The notes below the pieces were generated by a model. That model did no database searches. It had not been told where the DNA came from and worked only from the letters and a program-made list of their open reading frames with translations. The translations under genes were made by a program, and so were the position numbers. Below, in pieces: positions 1 through 11,151 of a DNA stretch of 64,000 bases. The DNA is from Prostheceraeus crozeri. Its lineage: Eukaryota; Platyhelminthes; Polycladida; Euryleptidae. The stretch's first letter is position 1; each line of letters starts with the position of its first letter. The DNA lies in contig CAJQUW010003455.1 in assembly GCA_907163375.1 (NCBI GenBank), positions 248,001 through 312,000 of the forward strand. The letters run 5' to 3'.

Positions 1-290
1 AATTCATAAGAGGGAAGCCAGTTCAATATGGATTCAAAAATTGGTCGATCTGTTCTCCTGAAGCACTTACATTCACTCTGTAATACTCCATTCCCTACGT
101 AACATTTATTTTACTCTTGACATTCATACTTTTTTTCAATAGTTAAGACTCTCGTCACAATGAAGATAAAATCAAGTAGCGACTCAATTCCATTGATCCG
201 AGTGCATCTATCCATATTGTGAAAATGATCTTTAAAGTATAATGTTGCATACACGTAAATAATTGTGCTGCATTTATATTTTGTATTAGA

Positions 291-363
291 TGGTGATTCT
301 GCAAATTTTCAAATAGGCCTATATGTGTCTCATGCCTTTGTATATGATCGTAGATGATGTATA
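291..363. repeat. Left copy of a ~70-bp repeat, interrupted by a transposon
   Basis: This stretch (key words TCTCATGCCTTTGTATATGAT and TAGATGATGTATA) recurs at 3496-3563 and again, diverging, from 3564. The DNA transposon at 364-3484 sits exactly between copies, so the repeat array was its target. Positions 1-290 upstream are AT-rich and show no gene. Confidence 0.8.
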
Positions 364-930
364 CTGCCGTGTTAAGGTAAAAAGCCGTAACTGCATTTTT
401 GTCAAAATTGAGTTATTATTACAGATGATGTTCTCAGGTAATTCTACATCTTATACTCAATTGAAATAGTCGTATGTCTTTTAGTTTTGAAAAAAAGGCA
501 ACATTCTGTTAGCCGTATCTGCTTGACCAGCAAGTCTGACAAGGTAAAAAGCCGTAACTGTAAATTATTGCAGCATGCTATTGCAAACAAACGCTGTTTG
601 TTATACATGAATCCACATGTACATTGACGGCAAGTCTACATATAGTTCACGTGCTTCCATTCCAATTGCTATGTCACGACGAGTGGGTCATTGTTCGATA
701 TCTACAATGAGGACAAGTTTCTGATGTCTAATGATAACGCATTGTGATATGGAAGATCTGTCAGTCATTATCTATGGCATGTCTGAAATCCCGCATTGCA
801 ATGGGGAGCTTATCGAACGACTGTTGACATTGTTTTCTGCACACTGATTGGTTGGTGGTTGATCATGATGATGTTGTATACTTTAATATCTTTCTGTGTT
901 GTTCACATACCTAGAGGAGACGTCGACGGT

Positions 931-1692
931 ATGAAGCGAGTGTTCGATGAACATGGCCAGCAAAGGCCAAAGCGACGAGCTGCTCTTGCAGCAATTAGTG
1001 GCTTAAATGCGATGGCCAGTTTCGAAAACCAGGACCATGCGGGTCCTGATCAGCACTGCGAGCTACAGACTGCAGATACTGCAGTTAATGACAGCGAAAA
1101 CGGTGTTCACCTTCACGTCGACCACGGTGCTGAGAATGGCCACTTAGAAACTGATATGGAAAGATGCAGAATACGTGCTCCGAAGGGCCAACCTAAAAAG
1201 CCACGAATGTTAACCGTTAAGGACAGACAAATGCGTGACGCTGAGCGACATCCTCAAATCCTGCCTCCATGTTCTGCTGTCTGCAAACGCAAGTGTACCG
1301 AAAATATTTCTGACGATCTTCGTGAAACTATTCACCGTACCTATTGCTGGACTATGCTGCCTGATGAACGGCAGTTATGGATTCGAACATCGGTTATCTC
1401 TAAACCTAGACTTCATACCTGTGAAGGAGAGTCTCGTCGTGGGCAAACATTGGAATATAAATTGCAGGAGATTCAGGTGTGTAAAACGTTTTTTCTGACA
1501 ACCCTCGGGTACAAACCTAACAACGACAAGCCAATAACAACTGCATTCATTTCTTTAGACGAAGATGGTCGGACTGTTAGTCGTATGCCTCTTGATATGT
1601 ACGTGATATTATTCTTCAACCGGCTCCAGATCGTCGTGGACGACATCCTCCGCCAAACAAGCTGGACGTCAGTGTCATACGAAATCACATAG
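931..1692 (+). pseudogene. DUF7869-like putative transposase, N-terminal part
   Basis: The frame is open from about 796 without an ATG. The first convincing start is ATG at 931 (MKRVFDEHGQQRPKRRAALA), preceded by a CCTAG that could be a splice acceptor. A basic N-terminal stretch is followed by an acidic low-similarity linker and a Cys pattern (LPPCSAVCKRKC), then a block ending VCKTFFLTTLGYKPN. That last block is typical of the region just before the DUF7869 RNase-H-like domain in invertebrate proteins annotated only by that domain; this is recall, not a search. The correct frame is lost near 1600-1625, after which the family sequence continues in another frame. Role: probable DNA-binding half of the transposase of the enclosing inverted-repeat element. 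Confidence 0.6.
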
Positions 1693-1778
1693 AGAGTTTC
1701 CGACCCTGTGCGCCTCATTATCGCAGGTTACATGCTCCTCTCCGCCGCTATTTCCCTTGTGACATTACACCGACCATC

Positions 1779-2666
1779 ATGCACAAAGATTTTGAAGAGA
1801 ATTCTTTCAAATGTAGCATTCATATCTATCGTCGAACCATTCGCCAAATGAAGCTTCCGCGAATGGAAGGCTACAAAACTTGTATGTTTAGGCAAAGATT
1901 GGTAGTATTTCACGAAACTTTCGCACCATTGCGAGGCAGAGGTAAAGCATTCTCTGTTGTGTGGCATGAAGGCATTGCTGGACGCGATGCAGGTGATGTT
2001 GCGAATGCTTTTTGGTTATTCCTCTTCAAGAATCGTGACGCAAAGCATGTGATTATGTGGCTGGATAACTGTAGTGGGCAAAATAAGAACTGGACACTAA
2101 TATCCATCCTCCTGCGTGTTGTAAATGAGAATGAAATCCAGACACATAAAATCACATTAAAATATCTTGAAGTTGGTCACACCTACAATGCAAGTGACAG
2201 TGTCCATGCCTTGGTAGAGAAGCAGATGCGATCCGCAAATAAAGTGTACGATTTTAGTGACTTTGTTGACTGCGTCAAAGCTGCTAGGTGCGATGTCCAA
2301 ATCCAAACTGAAGCCGAAAACCGTCGTTGGGATAATGAAGCCAGTCTTCAAAATTTGAGAAAGGCACAAGATCGTCCATATCTATCAAAAATTGTGGTTC
2401 TTGAAGTGCGACGTGGAAATGCTGCACTGTTTTGGAAAGAGCGACATACAGATGTACAATGCAAGTCTTTCGACAGAATTCTCAAAAGCACAATAAATCC
2501 GTTTAATGCTCCACTCCCTCCAAAGTTGAACAAACCGAGAGGAATTCCTGAAGGGAAGAAGTCCGATATTTTGAAAAATCTAGCACCCCTGATGCCGCCG
2601 AATCGACATTTATTCTGGCAAAGCCTTGTCAGCAGCAGTAGGGTTCCGGACTTGCAGATCCAATGA
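1779..2666 (+). pseudogene. DUF7869-like putative transposase, catalytic part
   Basis: The frame is open upstream to about 1620, so this continues the 931-1692 coding region after a one-step frameshift rather than starting at the ATG at 1779. Motifs include MWLDNCSGQNKNW (about 90 codons in), typical of the DUF7869 core, then YLEVGHTYNASDSVHALVEK. The Asp in LDNC and the Asp/His/Glu in the second motif are plausible catalytic residues of an RNase-H-like nuclease; that is inference. The C-terminus is basic and Pro-rich and stops at 2666. It lies inside perfect inverted repeats, so the element was mobile recently even though this copy is probably not autonomous. A very short intron instead of a frameshift cannot be fully excluded. 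Confidence 0.6.
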
Positions 2667-3488
2667 GGAATTGCGGTCATTTTGTGTATATTGACTTAGA
2701 ATTTAGGAAGTATTATAGTTTCTATTGTGAGAGGCCTAGAGTAGTAATGCATTAACTGTCATGTAGCTAGATCCAGTAAGGTTTCTTGCTGCTTTTTTTG
2801 TTTTCAGTTTTGTATTTAGACACGCAGCAGATCCGATGAAAAATATCCTGTTTGTCTCATTGCTTTTGTTTTGGTGTTTGCATCATCCAAGGAAAATGAA
2901 TATCAAATTAGATTACTAAAAATGATATCAAGTCAATTCAAATGTCCTATTAACAGTTTCATTTGCTTGACTTAATTTCATTGCATCGTAGTCCTAGTTC
3001 TAATAAAAGTAGCCTATGCTTCAAAATCTAGCTTTCGGTAATGTATCCTTCCGTTTGTGCATGTATGAGATAGCGGACACACTGATCAAACTAGGTTTGC
3101 ATGAAATAATGCATAGAAGCTTTAAATGCATAATATGCTGCAATATATGTAGCATAATCAAAACATCCCAGAATCCTGTAATCTGAAAGCATTTTGAGTG
3201 TATCTGAAAGCTCTTTGAAGATACGGCTTTTTACCTAAACATCATTATATTATTATATGCCGTATAATATTAAGGTAAAAAGCCGTAACTCACCTGATCA
3301 ATAGTGACAATGTAATATAGCAATTTCTGATTCACGGTTAAATGCACCTTCATTCACTATCTTTAAATGAAATATCATTCCGCAGCTACCGTTTATCAAT
3401 TAGGTATACGAATCAAAAACACAAAAAAGCTTCTACTGAAAAACAGGAAAATCGCAGTTACGGCTTTTTACCTTAACACGGCAGTATA

Positions 3489-3630
3489 GGCCTATCATGA
3501 TCACTCTGCAAATTTGTAAATATATGTGTCTCATGCCTTTGTATATGATAGTAGATGATGTATATCATGACCACTCTGTAAATTTGTAAATAGATATATG
3601 TCACATGAATTTTGTATATATATATGATGG
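3489..3630. repeat. Right copies of the ~70-bp target repeat
   Basis: Two adjacent copies of the unit seen at 291-363, with key words TCATGATCACTCTGCAAATT and TCTCATGCCTTTGTATATGAT. The second copy diverges after about 3595. Confidence 0.75.
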
Positions 3631-3756
3631 TGAACTTTACGAACAAATATTCCGTGTTACATGCTTATCAACGATTGCCTGTAAGTGCCCTTGCGGCCTT
3701 TGCTTTGCGTTTTCTGATGTACTTCAGAATAAAAATTTATGACTTATGACTTATTT
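3631..3756 (+). repeat. Possible LINE 3' end ending in a TATGACT microsatellite
   Basis: The stretch ends AATAAAAATTTATGACTTATGACTTA. A short tandem motif directly after an A-rich polyadenylation-like signal is the usual 3' end of CR1/L2-type LINEs. No coding sequence is attached. Confidence 0.4.
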
Positions 3757-4185
3757 TCGTTCCACGAAGGAATCAGGTGTGCTAATTTCTATTGTTGGTC
3801 GAATTAGCCCTATATTATAGAACTACATCATACATACATATACACACCACTGTCTTGTATATTGCGCTTACTTTACCAGAGATAGGGAGAAATGGGTCAG
3901 AATTCGTCAAAGACTTATATAGGCCTATTGGCCAGATGTGTAAAAATATTATATGTTTTTTGATACGAAAAATTAGTTGCGTAGTAATAATAATTAGGCT
4001 GGCTGATAGCAAAAATAGAAAAGTGAGCACTCCACGAAAATATACAGCTCGACGCAAATTTAGCGATTGTCTTTAAACTCATAGCTCAATATAAGCTTAC
4101 TTCCTTGGCATAACAGAATCTGAATAAAATGATAAAATTCGGTTACTTCATGTAATAATTGAGTAGGAGCCATTATAAATGATTT

Positions 4186-4335
4186 TGAGGCCCATGTGTC
4201 GCTAAATAATGATAATTATTGATTGAGGCCCATGTGTCGCATGTGAGGCCCACTTATTACATAAAATATACGGTATGAGGCCCACATGCCACTTGTGAGG
4301 CCCACGTGTCGCTTCTGGTGAGGCCCACATGTCGC
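4186..4335. repeat. Dispersed array of a 20-bp TGAGGCCCAC motif
   Basis: TGAGGCCCAYRTGTCGCTT or a close variant occurs six times, starting near 4186, 4224, 4244, 4276, 4295 and 4319. Spacing is irregular (20-38 bp) and all copies share one orientation. The surroundings, 3760-4180 and 4340-4784, are AT-rich and show no supported gene. Confidence 0.8.
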
Positions 4336-4784
4336 TTAATATTATAATAATAATAAGGAAAAAAATTGAATGAATGAATAAATTAATTAATTAAAAAAAG
4401 GAAGGAAATAAGCAGCACAAATGAAAATTATTACGTAAAAGAATCAAAATCTGAATAAATAAATAAAATTGATAGTCACAAGAAACTAGTGTAAAATAAA
4501 AGAGTAGACTGCAACAAAAAAAATTAGTGCAAACGAATAATGTAATACATACTGAAAATAAAATGAAATTAGTCCTTAAAAGGACTGGTTTTGCGTTCCG
4601 TGTACCAGATAGGAAGTCATCAGCAGGAACTCAGGTAGGATTCGTGTTTCGGCCCCAATTCCTGAACACTCAAACCGACCTGAGCGGGGCCCTGCACAGT
4701 AAAACTGTACAGCTTCCACAAAGTCAAAAATCGGGTTAGTCACAATCGGTGTAAGTCAAAATCGACAAAAAAAAGAAAATCTGA

Positions 4785-5370
4785 TTATTCGGTTAGCAGA
4801 AAACTGAACTTAGAAAATTGTCTAGCTGAATACAGCCCAAATTTCAAAACTAGCTCTTTATGTCTGTGTAAACATCTTTCTCCATTATTGATTAAAGAAT
4901 CTTGATTATAGTCTCTAGCAACTAATAATCTGAAGGTCGAAGAAGCTTTTTCCAAAAAATCATCAAGGGATGAACAAATTCGACCATATCTTATAAGTTG
5001 TCCGTTAAATACTTGGCTACCCATTTTGTACGGGATTGTATTTTCTGGGAATGTTAGGAGTGTAACAGCAAAGTTAAAATAGTCTACTTTATTATACACA
5101 GAAAAGTTAAAATTAAAACTTAAAATCGTCTACTTTATGATACACAGAAGTTCGTAAACCATCATTAGTAATGCTCAATTTAACATCTAGGTATTCAACC
5201 TCTTTGTTGTTACTACCGCTTCTGCTCGCTTCCAAGCTACTGGGGTAAACATGTTTTATAATCTGGTTAAAATGTTTATAATTAATTATACAAATGTCGT
5301 CGATGTATCTAGAAATATTAGATAACAGTTTAGCCAGTCCCATCTTCTTATTTTTCAGTAAGTTTTGCAT
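4785..5370 (-). pseudogene. Reverse transcriptase fragment, Penelope-like type
   Basis: The minus strand carries the catalytic YIDD box (ISRYIDDICIIN) followed by IYP/LEAS-like spacing, EYLDVKLS and YHKVDDFKF. After a frame change come FPENTIPYKMG and LIRYGRICSSLDDFLEKA. This order matches RTs of Penelope-like elements in marine invertebrates. The frame break coincides with a local duplication: the segment around CTACTTTATKATACACAGAA occurs twice, at about 5083 and 5133. Only the palm and thumb survive; the fingers and any endonuclease are missing. The strand is opposite to the neighbouring elements. It could belong to a related retron-like RT group instead. Confidence 0.65.
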
Positions 5371-5390
5371 ATAACAGGCCTCCCAAAAAA

Positions 5391-5478
5391 ACCTATAAAA
5401 CCTATAAAAACCTATTTTTTAAAAACTGACATATATTTTTAAAAAATAACCTATAAAACCTATATAAACCTATTTTTT
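5391..5478. repeat. Direct repeat of a CCTATAAAACCTATAWAAACC unit
   Basis: Two 30-bp copies, 5391-5420 and 5449-5478, separated by 28 bp. They follow CAGGCCTCCC at 5375, which could be an eroded hAT-type end for the hAT remnant downstream, but I find no matching inverted end. Confidence 0.6.
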
Positions 5479-5970
5479 CGGACTTCTTATGATTTTTGAC
5501 TGAGATGATCACATTTCTTATGCTATTTTACATATCACGTAAGTTTTCTTGATTATCGATAAGGAAAGCAATTTTTAATACTATCTAGTTTCAGATTGTG
5601 TGTTATTCGTCTTTTGAAGGTCGGTGATTGATTTTGTTCCTCGTGTGCCCAATGATCAGCAGTTATTACTCTTGAATGATTTTCGATTGGTTCAGTCTGG
5701 TTGTTGAACTGTTCGTATTGTTTACTTGTTCCATTTTATAATTTGTTATTGAATTGAACATACATGTACATGTTTTTATAATTGTGGAAGACCTGAACTT
5801 AAAATAGTTAATAAAATGACTGTTTATGGACTTCAAGCAAAATTTATGGAGTTGGGAGACCCGGTTGCCTACAATTAAGATGTTTTACACTAGATGTTTA
5901 ATGTATAACTCAATTTTAACTGTTGCCCTTTGTCATTCAGAAGTGAAATTATTATCTATAGTTAATAACT

Positions 5971-6120
5971 ATAATATATAATAATATATATATATAATAT
6001 AATATATAATAATTTACAATATAATATAATATAATATTATGTATATATTATGTATATGTTATAATATTATATATATAAATAATATAATATAATAATAATA
6101 TATATATAATATATAATAAC
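5971..6120. repeat. AT microsatellite (TAATATA-type)
   Basis: A simple run of TA/TAA units over about 150 bp. The region 5480-6640 around it contains no supported gene. Confidence 0.9.
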
Positions 6121-6642
6121 TAATAAGTCTTTGTATTTTGACTTTGGAATCATCAAAATATTATGAAAGGAAAACATAACGCTGAATTAGAATATCATCT
6201 GAAACTAGTTTAATCTCTCAACTCTATTGGGCTGCTTTCAAGTCTGTGCGAGCCCCAAAAAATACCCTAATGATTTTGCGTGGACATGTTTAAAAGTTTT
6301 GAATTTTTTCATAAGTTGGCATTATTTATTGGCATTATTGGCATTATCCTTATGGCATTTTCATAAGGATTTTATATAGCTTTAAGCTATACAAAATCCT
6401 TTCACTGATTTTTCATTTAACTAATAAACGGTCCACGTTATCTAGATGCTACTTTTGTAGTGACATTATGGGTGCACACTTTATGACAATTACCCAATAA
6501 TTGTAATTTTTACGATGCCAATAAGTTCAGGTGTTCTATGGGAAAATACTCAATATTGTGATATTGAGCCCTCCGCGTACTACATCCAAACGAACAATCC
6601 AACAAGAAAGGATGCCGCTATATCAAAATCATAGCAGAAGCG

Positions 6643-7422
6643 ATGCCTTTTCTCAAAGATGACGACATCGTGAAAATCATCGACGAATGGAAATTGTACG
6701 GTGAAGAAAAAGTTAAGTCAGACATTCATGAAATCCGCATTGATGAATTCTGGTCTCAGATACTAGAACATGAATCAGTAAGTGGAAGAAAGAAATACCC
6801 GAATCTTTCCCGTGTCGTAAAAGCAGCTCTCACATTGGCTCACAGCAATGCCGACTCAGAAAGGGGACTTTCAGTTAATAAACGATTGCTTGGTACGGAT
6901 AGAACAGCGCTTTCTGCAAAATCTGTAATCGGAATAAGAGCATGTAAAGACACTGTCCGATCATTTGATGGCATTACAAACGTTCCCATCACAAAAGACC
7001 TTATCAGCGTGGCGAGGGCATCTTCGAAGGTGTATCAACAGGAATTGGAGGAAGAAAGGAAAAAGGCGGAAAAACTTAAACAGGAAAAGAAAGAACGCGA
7101 AGAAAAAGAAATTCAAGCAGAAAAGGAACACAATGAAAAAATAGAAAAAATGGACGCGCAAACATGTCTTATTGCGAAAGACGAAGAAAACATTAACGTT
7201 GAAACGTCGAGAGCCAATCTTCTATTAAAGGATGCACAAACCCGTCTCGATGAAAGCATAAAAAAGAATGATATGGATGGCATCAGTATAGCATCAGATC
7301 TTTTGCGATTGGCAAAAGAAAAAATCGAAACATCCGCAAAGAAGCAACTTGAATTACAGAATAAAAAGCGGCAGCTCATGACAACTTACCACGGAATGAC
7401 AATAAAGAAAAAAAGACTGTAA
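6643..7422 (+). pseudogene. hAT transposase C-terminal region with dimerisation domain
   Basis: Residues around 50-100 carry YPNLSRVVKAALTLAHSNAD followed by SERGLSVNKRLLG, the hAT C-terminal dimerisation motif (SNADxERGFSVNKR type). The remainder is a long, charged helical region (ERKKAEKLKQEKKEREEKE and similar), predicted coiled coil, ending in a basic tail KKKRL. The N-terminal BED finger and the RNase-H core with its catalytic Asp residues are absent. The frame is open for 259 codons with no internal stop, but upstream sequence gives no continuation, so I treat it as a truncated copy. A domesticated hAT-derived gene cannot be excluded without transcript data. Confidence 0.75.
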
Positions 7423-7429
7423 TAACGAA

Positions 7430-9156
7430 CTTCAACTCTGTTGATGAGAGATAGTTGACTGTTGTGATAGCAATTTGCTTGTCCTCATTTTTTGTATAGA
7501 TTATTTTACTAGTGTCACATTTTCAGTTGTTGAACTTTTTAACTTTTTAGTGGAAAGATTGGACATTTTTACAAGTGTTTGTTTTGAAGTTTTCTGTTCG
7601 GTACCCCAGCAGCAAAAACACGTCTCTGAGACGTCTCAGCTGGTCTCACTCGTCGCATTTCACATAAATGGTCTCTTTAGAAAAATATTGAATCGAATAG
7701 GCACAAAAAGTGATATTTAGCCACAACGTCATTTTTGTTTTTGATCTACACTATTTTTTTACTCGTCGTAACTGGTCTCATGTTGTCGTAACTCGTCTTC
7801 AAAACAGTTGCAAAATTGAGACCAGTTGAGACGACTCTACTCGTCCAGACTGGTCTAAAAATAAAATTGTGAATGGTATCTAATAAAGCTCCCCAGGTAA
7901 CAATTACGACCTCGAATAGACCCTTTATAGCCCGAATAACCCATATAGCCCTCTAATAACCCTGCTATGGAAAACGGGCAAGAACAGGTTAAAATGAGGG
8001 TATGAATTGCCCTGTAACAAACCTCGTATGCTGCGAATAATCCTTAAACCTGTTTTTACCCTAGTAGACCTACTATACCCTTGGTCAACATATAGTAATT
8101 CTGAATGAGCTGGGTCAAGCATTTCATACAATATAGACCATATTGATACATACTCACATTGTTGAATAGAAATATAATAGTAAAAAATCTCAATAAAAAC
8201 GGCAGACAATGAGCTATTGCGACGGTTGCGTGAAATAAACATAAGAATTCGGTTTTAAGCCGTTGAAGCTTTAAACATAATCATGTTGTTGAATGATTAT
8301 GGTTGTATTTTATTTTGAAAAAAATCGCTAAACAAATAAAATCCTTGTTCCCATAATATGCTTATTAAATGAATTATTCCCATAAAGATCCTGACCTTAG
8401 TTCCGTTCCCATTCTGGAGTTAATTATGAAAAGGCCTTATTTGATACAGCAGCGAGAAAGAATTTTATATTTTGTCTTCTCTTCATCGTCATTAAAAAAT
8501 TGTTTGTAGTACATAGCTGTATACAATTTTGATTTTCTATCTACATTCACAGAGTAATATTGACAAATATAATATTGACTTGTTTTAATAAGCGGCATTC
8601 ACCCGCATTCAATTTTATAAGACTGGAAAACTGTTTTTAATACTACGAAGTCAAATTTCTCAACGCGTTGTATCTTCTTATTCACTTCTCGCGTTTTCAT
8701 TGGCTAATGAAAATATGTAATTTTTTTGTGAAATCTCGAGAGTTATCTATAATAACACTTAACAGATAATAATTAATTCAAATAATTCTCAAGATAAATC
8801 TGAAGAGATGATAAAAAATACAATATCTTTTTACAATATTTTCATTCGCTTTTTTGTTGACTAATGGGAAGAGAAAAATACGAATAAGAAGTCCCAACGC
8901 GTTGTTCAAGATGTATTCGTTTTTCTAGCCGTAGTAGCCAACTACAGTGAAGTTAGTGAACCCTTAAAGCATTAAGATAGCCTTCGATTACAGTATTTCT
9001 ATCAGCATTAATCTAAATATTGACTTGTGTTAACAAGTGGCGCACACTTGCATTCAATTTTATAAGGTTGAAGAATTGTTTTTTTTTTTTTTGAAATCCT
9101 AACAATCATCCACGTATAGCGTAAGTTAGTCCTCGATTACGGTAATTCCAACCACG
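7430..9156. other. Non-coding stretch with short repeats
   Basis: No supported gene. At 7618-7860 there are many copies of a GAGAC/GTCTC word in both orientations (GAGACGTCTCAGCTGGTCTC near 7627; ACTGGTCTCA near 7764 and its complement TGAGACCAGT near 7814), resembling an eroded foldback. The palindrome CAACGCGTTG occurs near 8662 and 8897. Confidence 0.5.
8571..9086. repeat. Imperfect direct repeat upstream of EnSpm-1
   Basis: A ~65-bp segment at 8571-8640 (AATATTGACTTG then GCATTCAATTTTATAAG) recurs at 9016-9086. A second pair, CCTTCGATTACAGTA near 8983 and CCTCGATTACGGTAA near 9131, lies beside it. These may be subterminal repeats of the EnSpm-like element that follows; no clear CACT end was found. 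Confidence 0.55.
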
Positions 9157-9906
9157 ATGTCAAGGAATGAATATTTCCGACAACGAAGACTAGTAAATAG
9201 AGAATTAAGGTATGTACTCGAAGATGAGAGATACTTGAGTACAAATTTATCGGGGAGACAAAGGGATGTGGGGAATCACTGTTGTACCAGTAATGTTGAG
9301 CAACATGTAACAAGTAGGCCTATCGACTTGATGGAAGGAGTGAACATTTGTCATAACGATGACGATTTTATACGCAATGATGCCGTCAAGAGTGATCTTA
9401 GTTTTACTTCATCTGAAACATCAAGTGTAATGAGTTGTAGCTCTGATGAAGAAAATGCGTTTGTAGAAGAAGTGGGAGTGATGCTTTATATTCATGGGCA
9501 GTTGAAACAGGTGTTAAACACACCGTAATAAATAATCTCTTGAGGAAACTGCAACCTTATCATCCCGACCTGCCCCTAGATGCTCGGACTTTGCTTAAGC
9601 GTGAAGAATTTGAAAATTTAAAAATTCATTTGGAAAATGGAGTTCTTCTGTATTTTGGGTTGTGTCCAACTTTACGACGCTTTCTGTCTTCATACAAGGA
9701 AGATAAAGTATTCCGATTATTCTTAAATATCGATGGCATTCCGCTTTCTGGCAGTGGAACCAAGGAGTTTTGGCCTATTTTAGCTAGACTAGAAGATTCG
9801 AATCCAATGATAGTTGGTGTGTTTTGTGGAGAGGGCAAGCCGTCGCCCATCGAATCATTCTTAGCTCCTTTAGTAGCTGATATAAAGATGTTAAAAGCGA
9901 CTAAGC
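9157..9906 (+). pseudogene. EnSpm-like transposase 1, N-terminal half
   Basis: ATG at 9157 opens MSRNEYFRQRRLVNREL, followed by an acidic Ser-rich linker. A frameshift near 9490 moves the continuation to the frame of 9540, where LRKLQPYHPDLPLDARTLL and then FRLFLNIDGIPLSGSGTKEF and VGVFCGEGKPSPIESFL appear. These are the N-terminal hallmarks of the large metazoan transposase-domain proteins of the EnSpm/CACTA type (compact LP-DARTLL block, NIDG-P, xCGxxKP). The frame then runs into the 5' LTR at 9907, giving a chimeric end with no biological meaning. The relative at 16559 shares all of these blocks. Confidence 0.75.
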
Positions 9907-10140
9907 TGTTATGTAATGTCATGTGCATGTTCACTATTCTATGTGTATCATGGGTATTGTGATATCTTTGGTGACATTATGTAAGGTCTTCATCTCCTCT
10001 TAATGTCTATGGGCTTCCAATGTCTAGAAGCTCTGGTATTTGAATTTCAATACTATGCTATGTTTCACTGCTCAAGGGCAGACATATCAGTTAGACCTAA
10101 TATACGGTCTTAGCAACTACCAGCTGTTCTAAAATCCATC
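9907..10140 (+). repeat. 5' LTR
   Basis: 234 bp beginning TGTTATGTAATGTCATGTGC and ending AAAATCCATC. It pairs with 12110-12343. Confidence 0.95.
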
Positions 10141-10158
10141 ATGGCGACGAGGATGGGA
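10141..10158 (+). promoter_or_regulatory. Primer-binding-site-like sequence
   Basis: ATGGCGACGAGGATGGG follows the 5' LTR directly. A TGGCGACGAGG start is typical of the tRNA primer site of Ty3/Gypsy elements; the tRNA was not identified. Confidence 0.55.
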
Positions 10159-11129
10159 TGGTCAAGCATAATTTTGAATTAAATGTAAATAAAAGTCAAG
10201 AATGCAAGACGCAAGTCAAATTTTTGGGTTTCATTTTGAGAAATGGAAAGATGTTACCTGATCCTGAACGTATAAGCGACTGGATGCAGATGGCTGACCC
10301 AATGAACAAAGATCAATTGAGAAGCATACTATCAACGTTAAGACATTACGGCATATTCTGTAAAAATTTCTCAATAATCGCCAGACCTCTTTATACTTTA
10401 TTAAAGAAAAACAGTCACTGGGAATGGAACACGAAACATTCAGAAATTATAAAACAAATGAAAATTATCATTCGTGATAATGCTATTGTATCGTATGACA
10501 TAAACAAACCTTTGTATTTAACATGTGACGCATCAAAAGTCGGGATTGGTTATGTCTTGTCTCATGATAAACTACAGAATCAAGTAGTATGGTTGGGCAG
10601 TCGAGTTCTATCTCCAGCAGAATCAAATTACCCAAACATCGAACGGGAAGCACTTGCCATTATTGAAGGTGTTAAGTATTTCCATCAGTTTTTAGCTGGA
10701 CGACGTTTTAAAATTCTATCAGATCATAAACCGTTACAGTATATTTTTGACAGGAAACACGTGTCTGAACGAGTTTCTGCGCGACTGCAACGTTGGGCCT
10801 TACTTCTAAGGACATACAATTACTCAATTGAATACAAAGAAGGAAAGTCTTTGCACGTTGCTGACTCATTTCGCATTCCGTTGAGGAAGGAAGGCATCGT
10901 ACCTCCTATATTGCTAATCAATTCATTAAATGAGTTTGATTTCTCAGAAAGTTTACTGCACCAAATCGCCAAAAGTAACGACAAAACATTGTCTTTGCTC
11001 AAGACGTACATAATAAATGGCTGGCCTCAGTATTTACGAAATGACATCAGACCATATGCAAAATCTAAGGATGAGTATTCCATTCAGTCCGGAATTGTAT
11101 ACAAAGGAATGAGTTGTACCTCCTTGTAA
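10158..11129 (+). pseudogene. Ty3-like RT C-terminus plus RNase H
   Basis: Only the end of the RT remains (VKFLGFILRNGKMLPDPERI, the thumb/connection). The RNase H domain follows: LTCDASKVGIGYVLS with its catalytic Asp, NYPNIEREALAIIEGVKYF with the catalytic Glu, and ILSDHKPLQYIF with the third acidic residue. The palm with the YxDD box is deleted. ATG at 10158 is a chance start created by the deletion junction 18 bp after the LTR. The frame ends at 11129; integrase sequence continues in another frame from about 11115, so a frameshift separates the two. Confidence 0.85.
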
Positions 11130-11151
11130 ATTAAGGAAATCCATACTACAC

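Larger units (their letters stand above)
364..3484 (+). mobile_element. DNA transposon with ~31-bp inverted ends and a DUF7869-like transposase
   Basis: Perfect terminal inverted repeats of about 31 bp begin CTGCCGTGTTAAGGTAAAAA at 364 and end with the complement at 3484. They are flanked on both sides by TATA, so the target duplication is TA or TATA. The terminal word AAGGTAAAAAGCCGTAACT recurs inside at 541 (direct), 3221-3236 (inverted, slightly degenerate) and 3272-3290 (direct), which looks like subterminal transposase-binding repeats. The coding region lies at about 931-2666 on the plus strand and is broken once. About 0.8 kb after the coding region is AT-rich and empty apart from these repeats. 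I do not assign a superfamily. Confidence 0.85.

Noticed and set aside
8-360. Possible host exon upstream of the first element
   Set aside because: No frame of useful length and AT-rich throughout.
4527-4739. Short plus-strand frame
   Set aside because: No motif, no start context, AT-rich surroundings.
7475-7720. 81-codon frame after the hAT remnant
   Set aside because: It runs through the GAGAC/GTCTC repeat area and has no recognisable domain.
9540-9962. Transposase ending at 9962
   Set aside because: The last 18 codons are 5' LTR sequence; the genuine coding sequence stops at the insertion point 9906.
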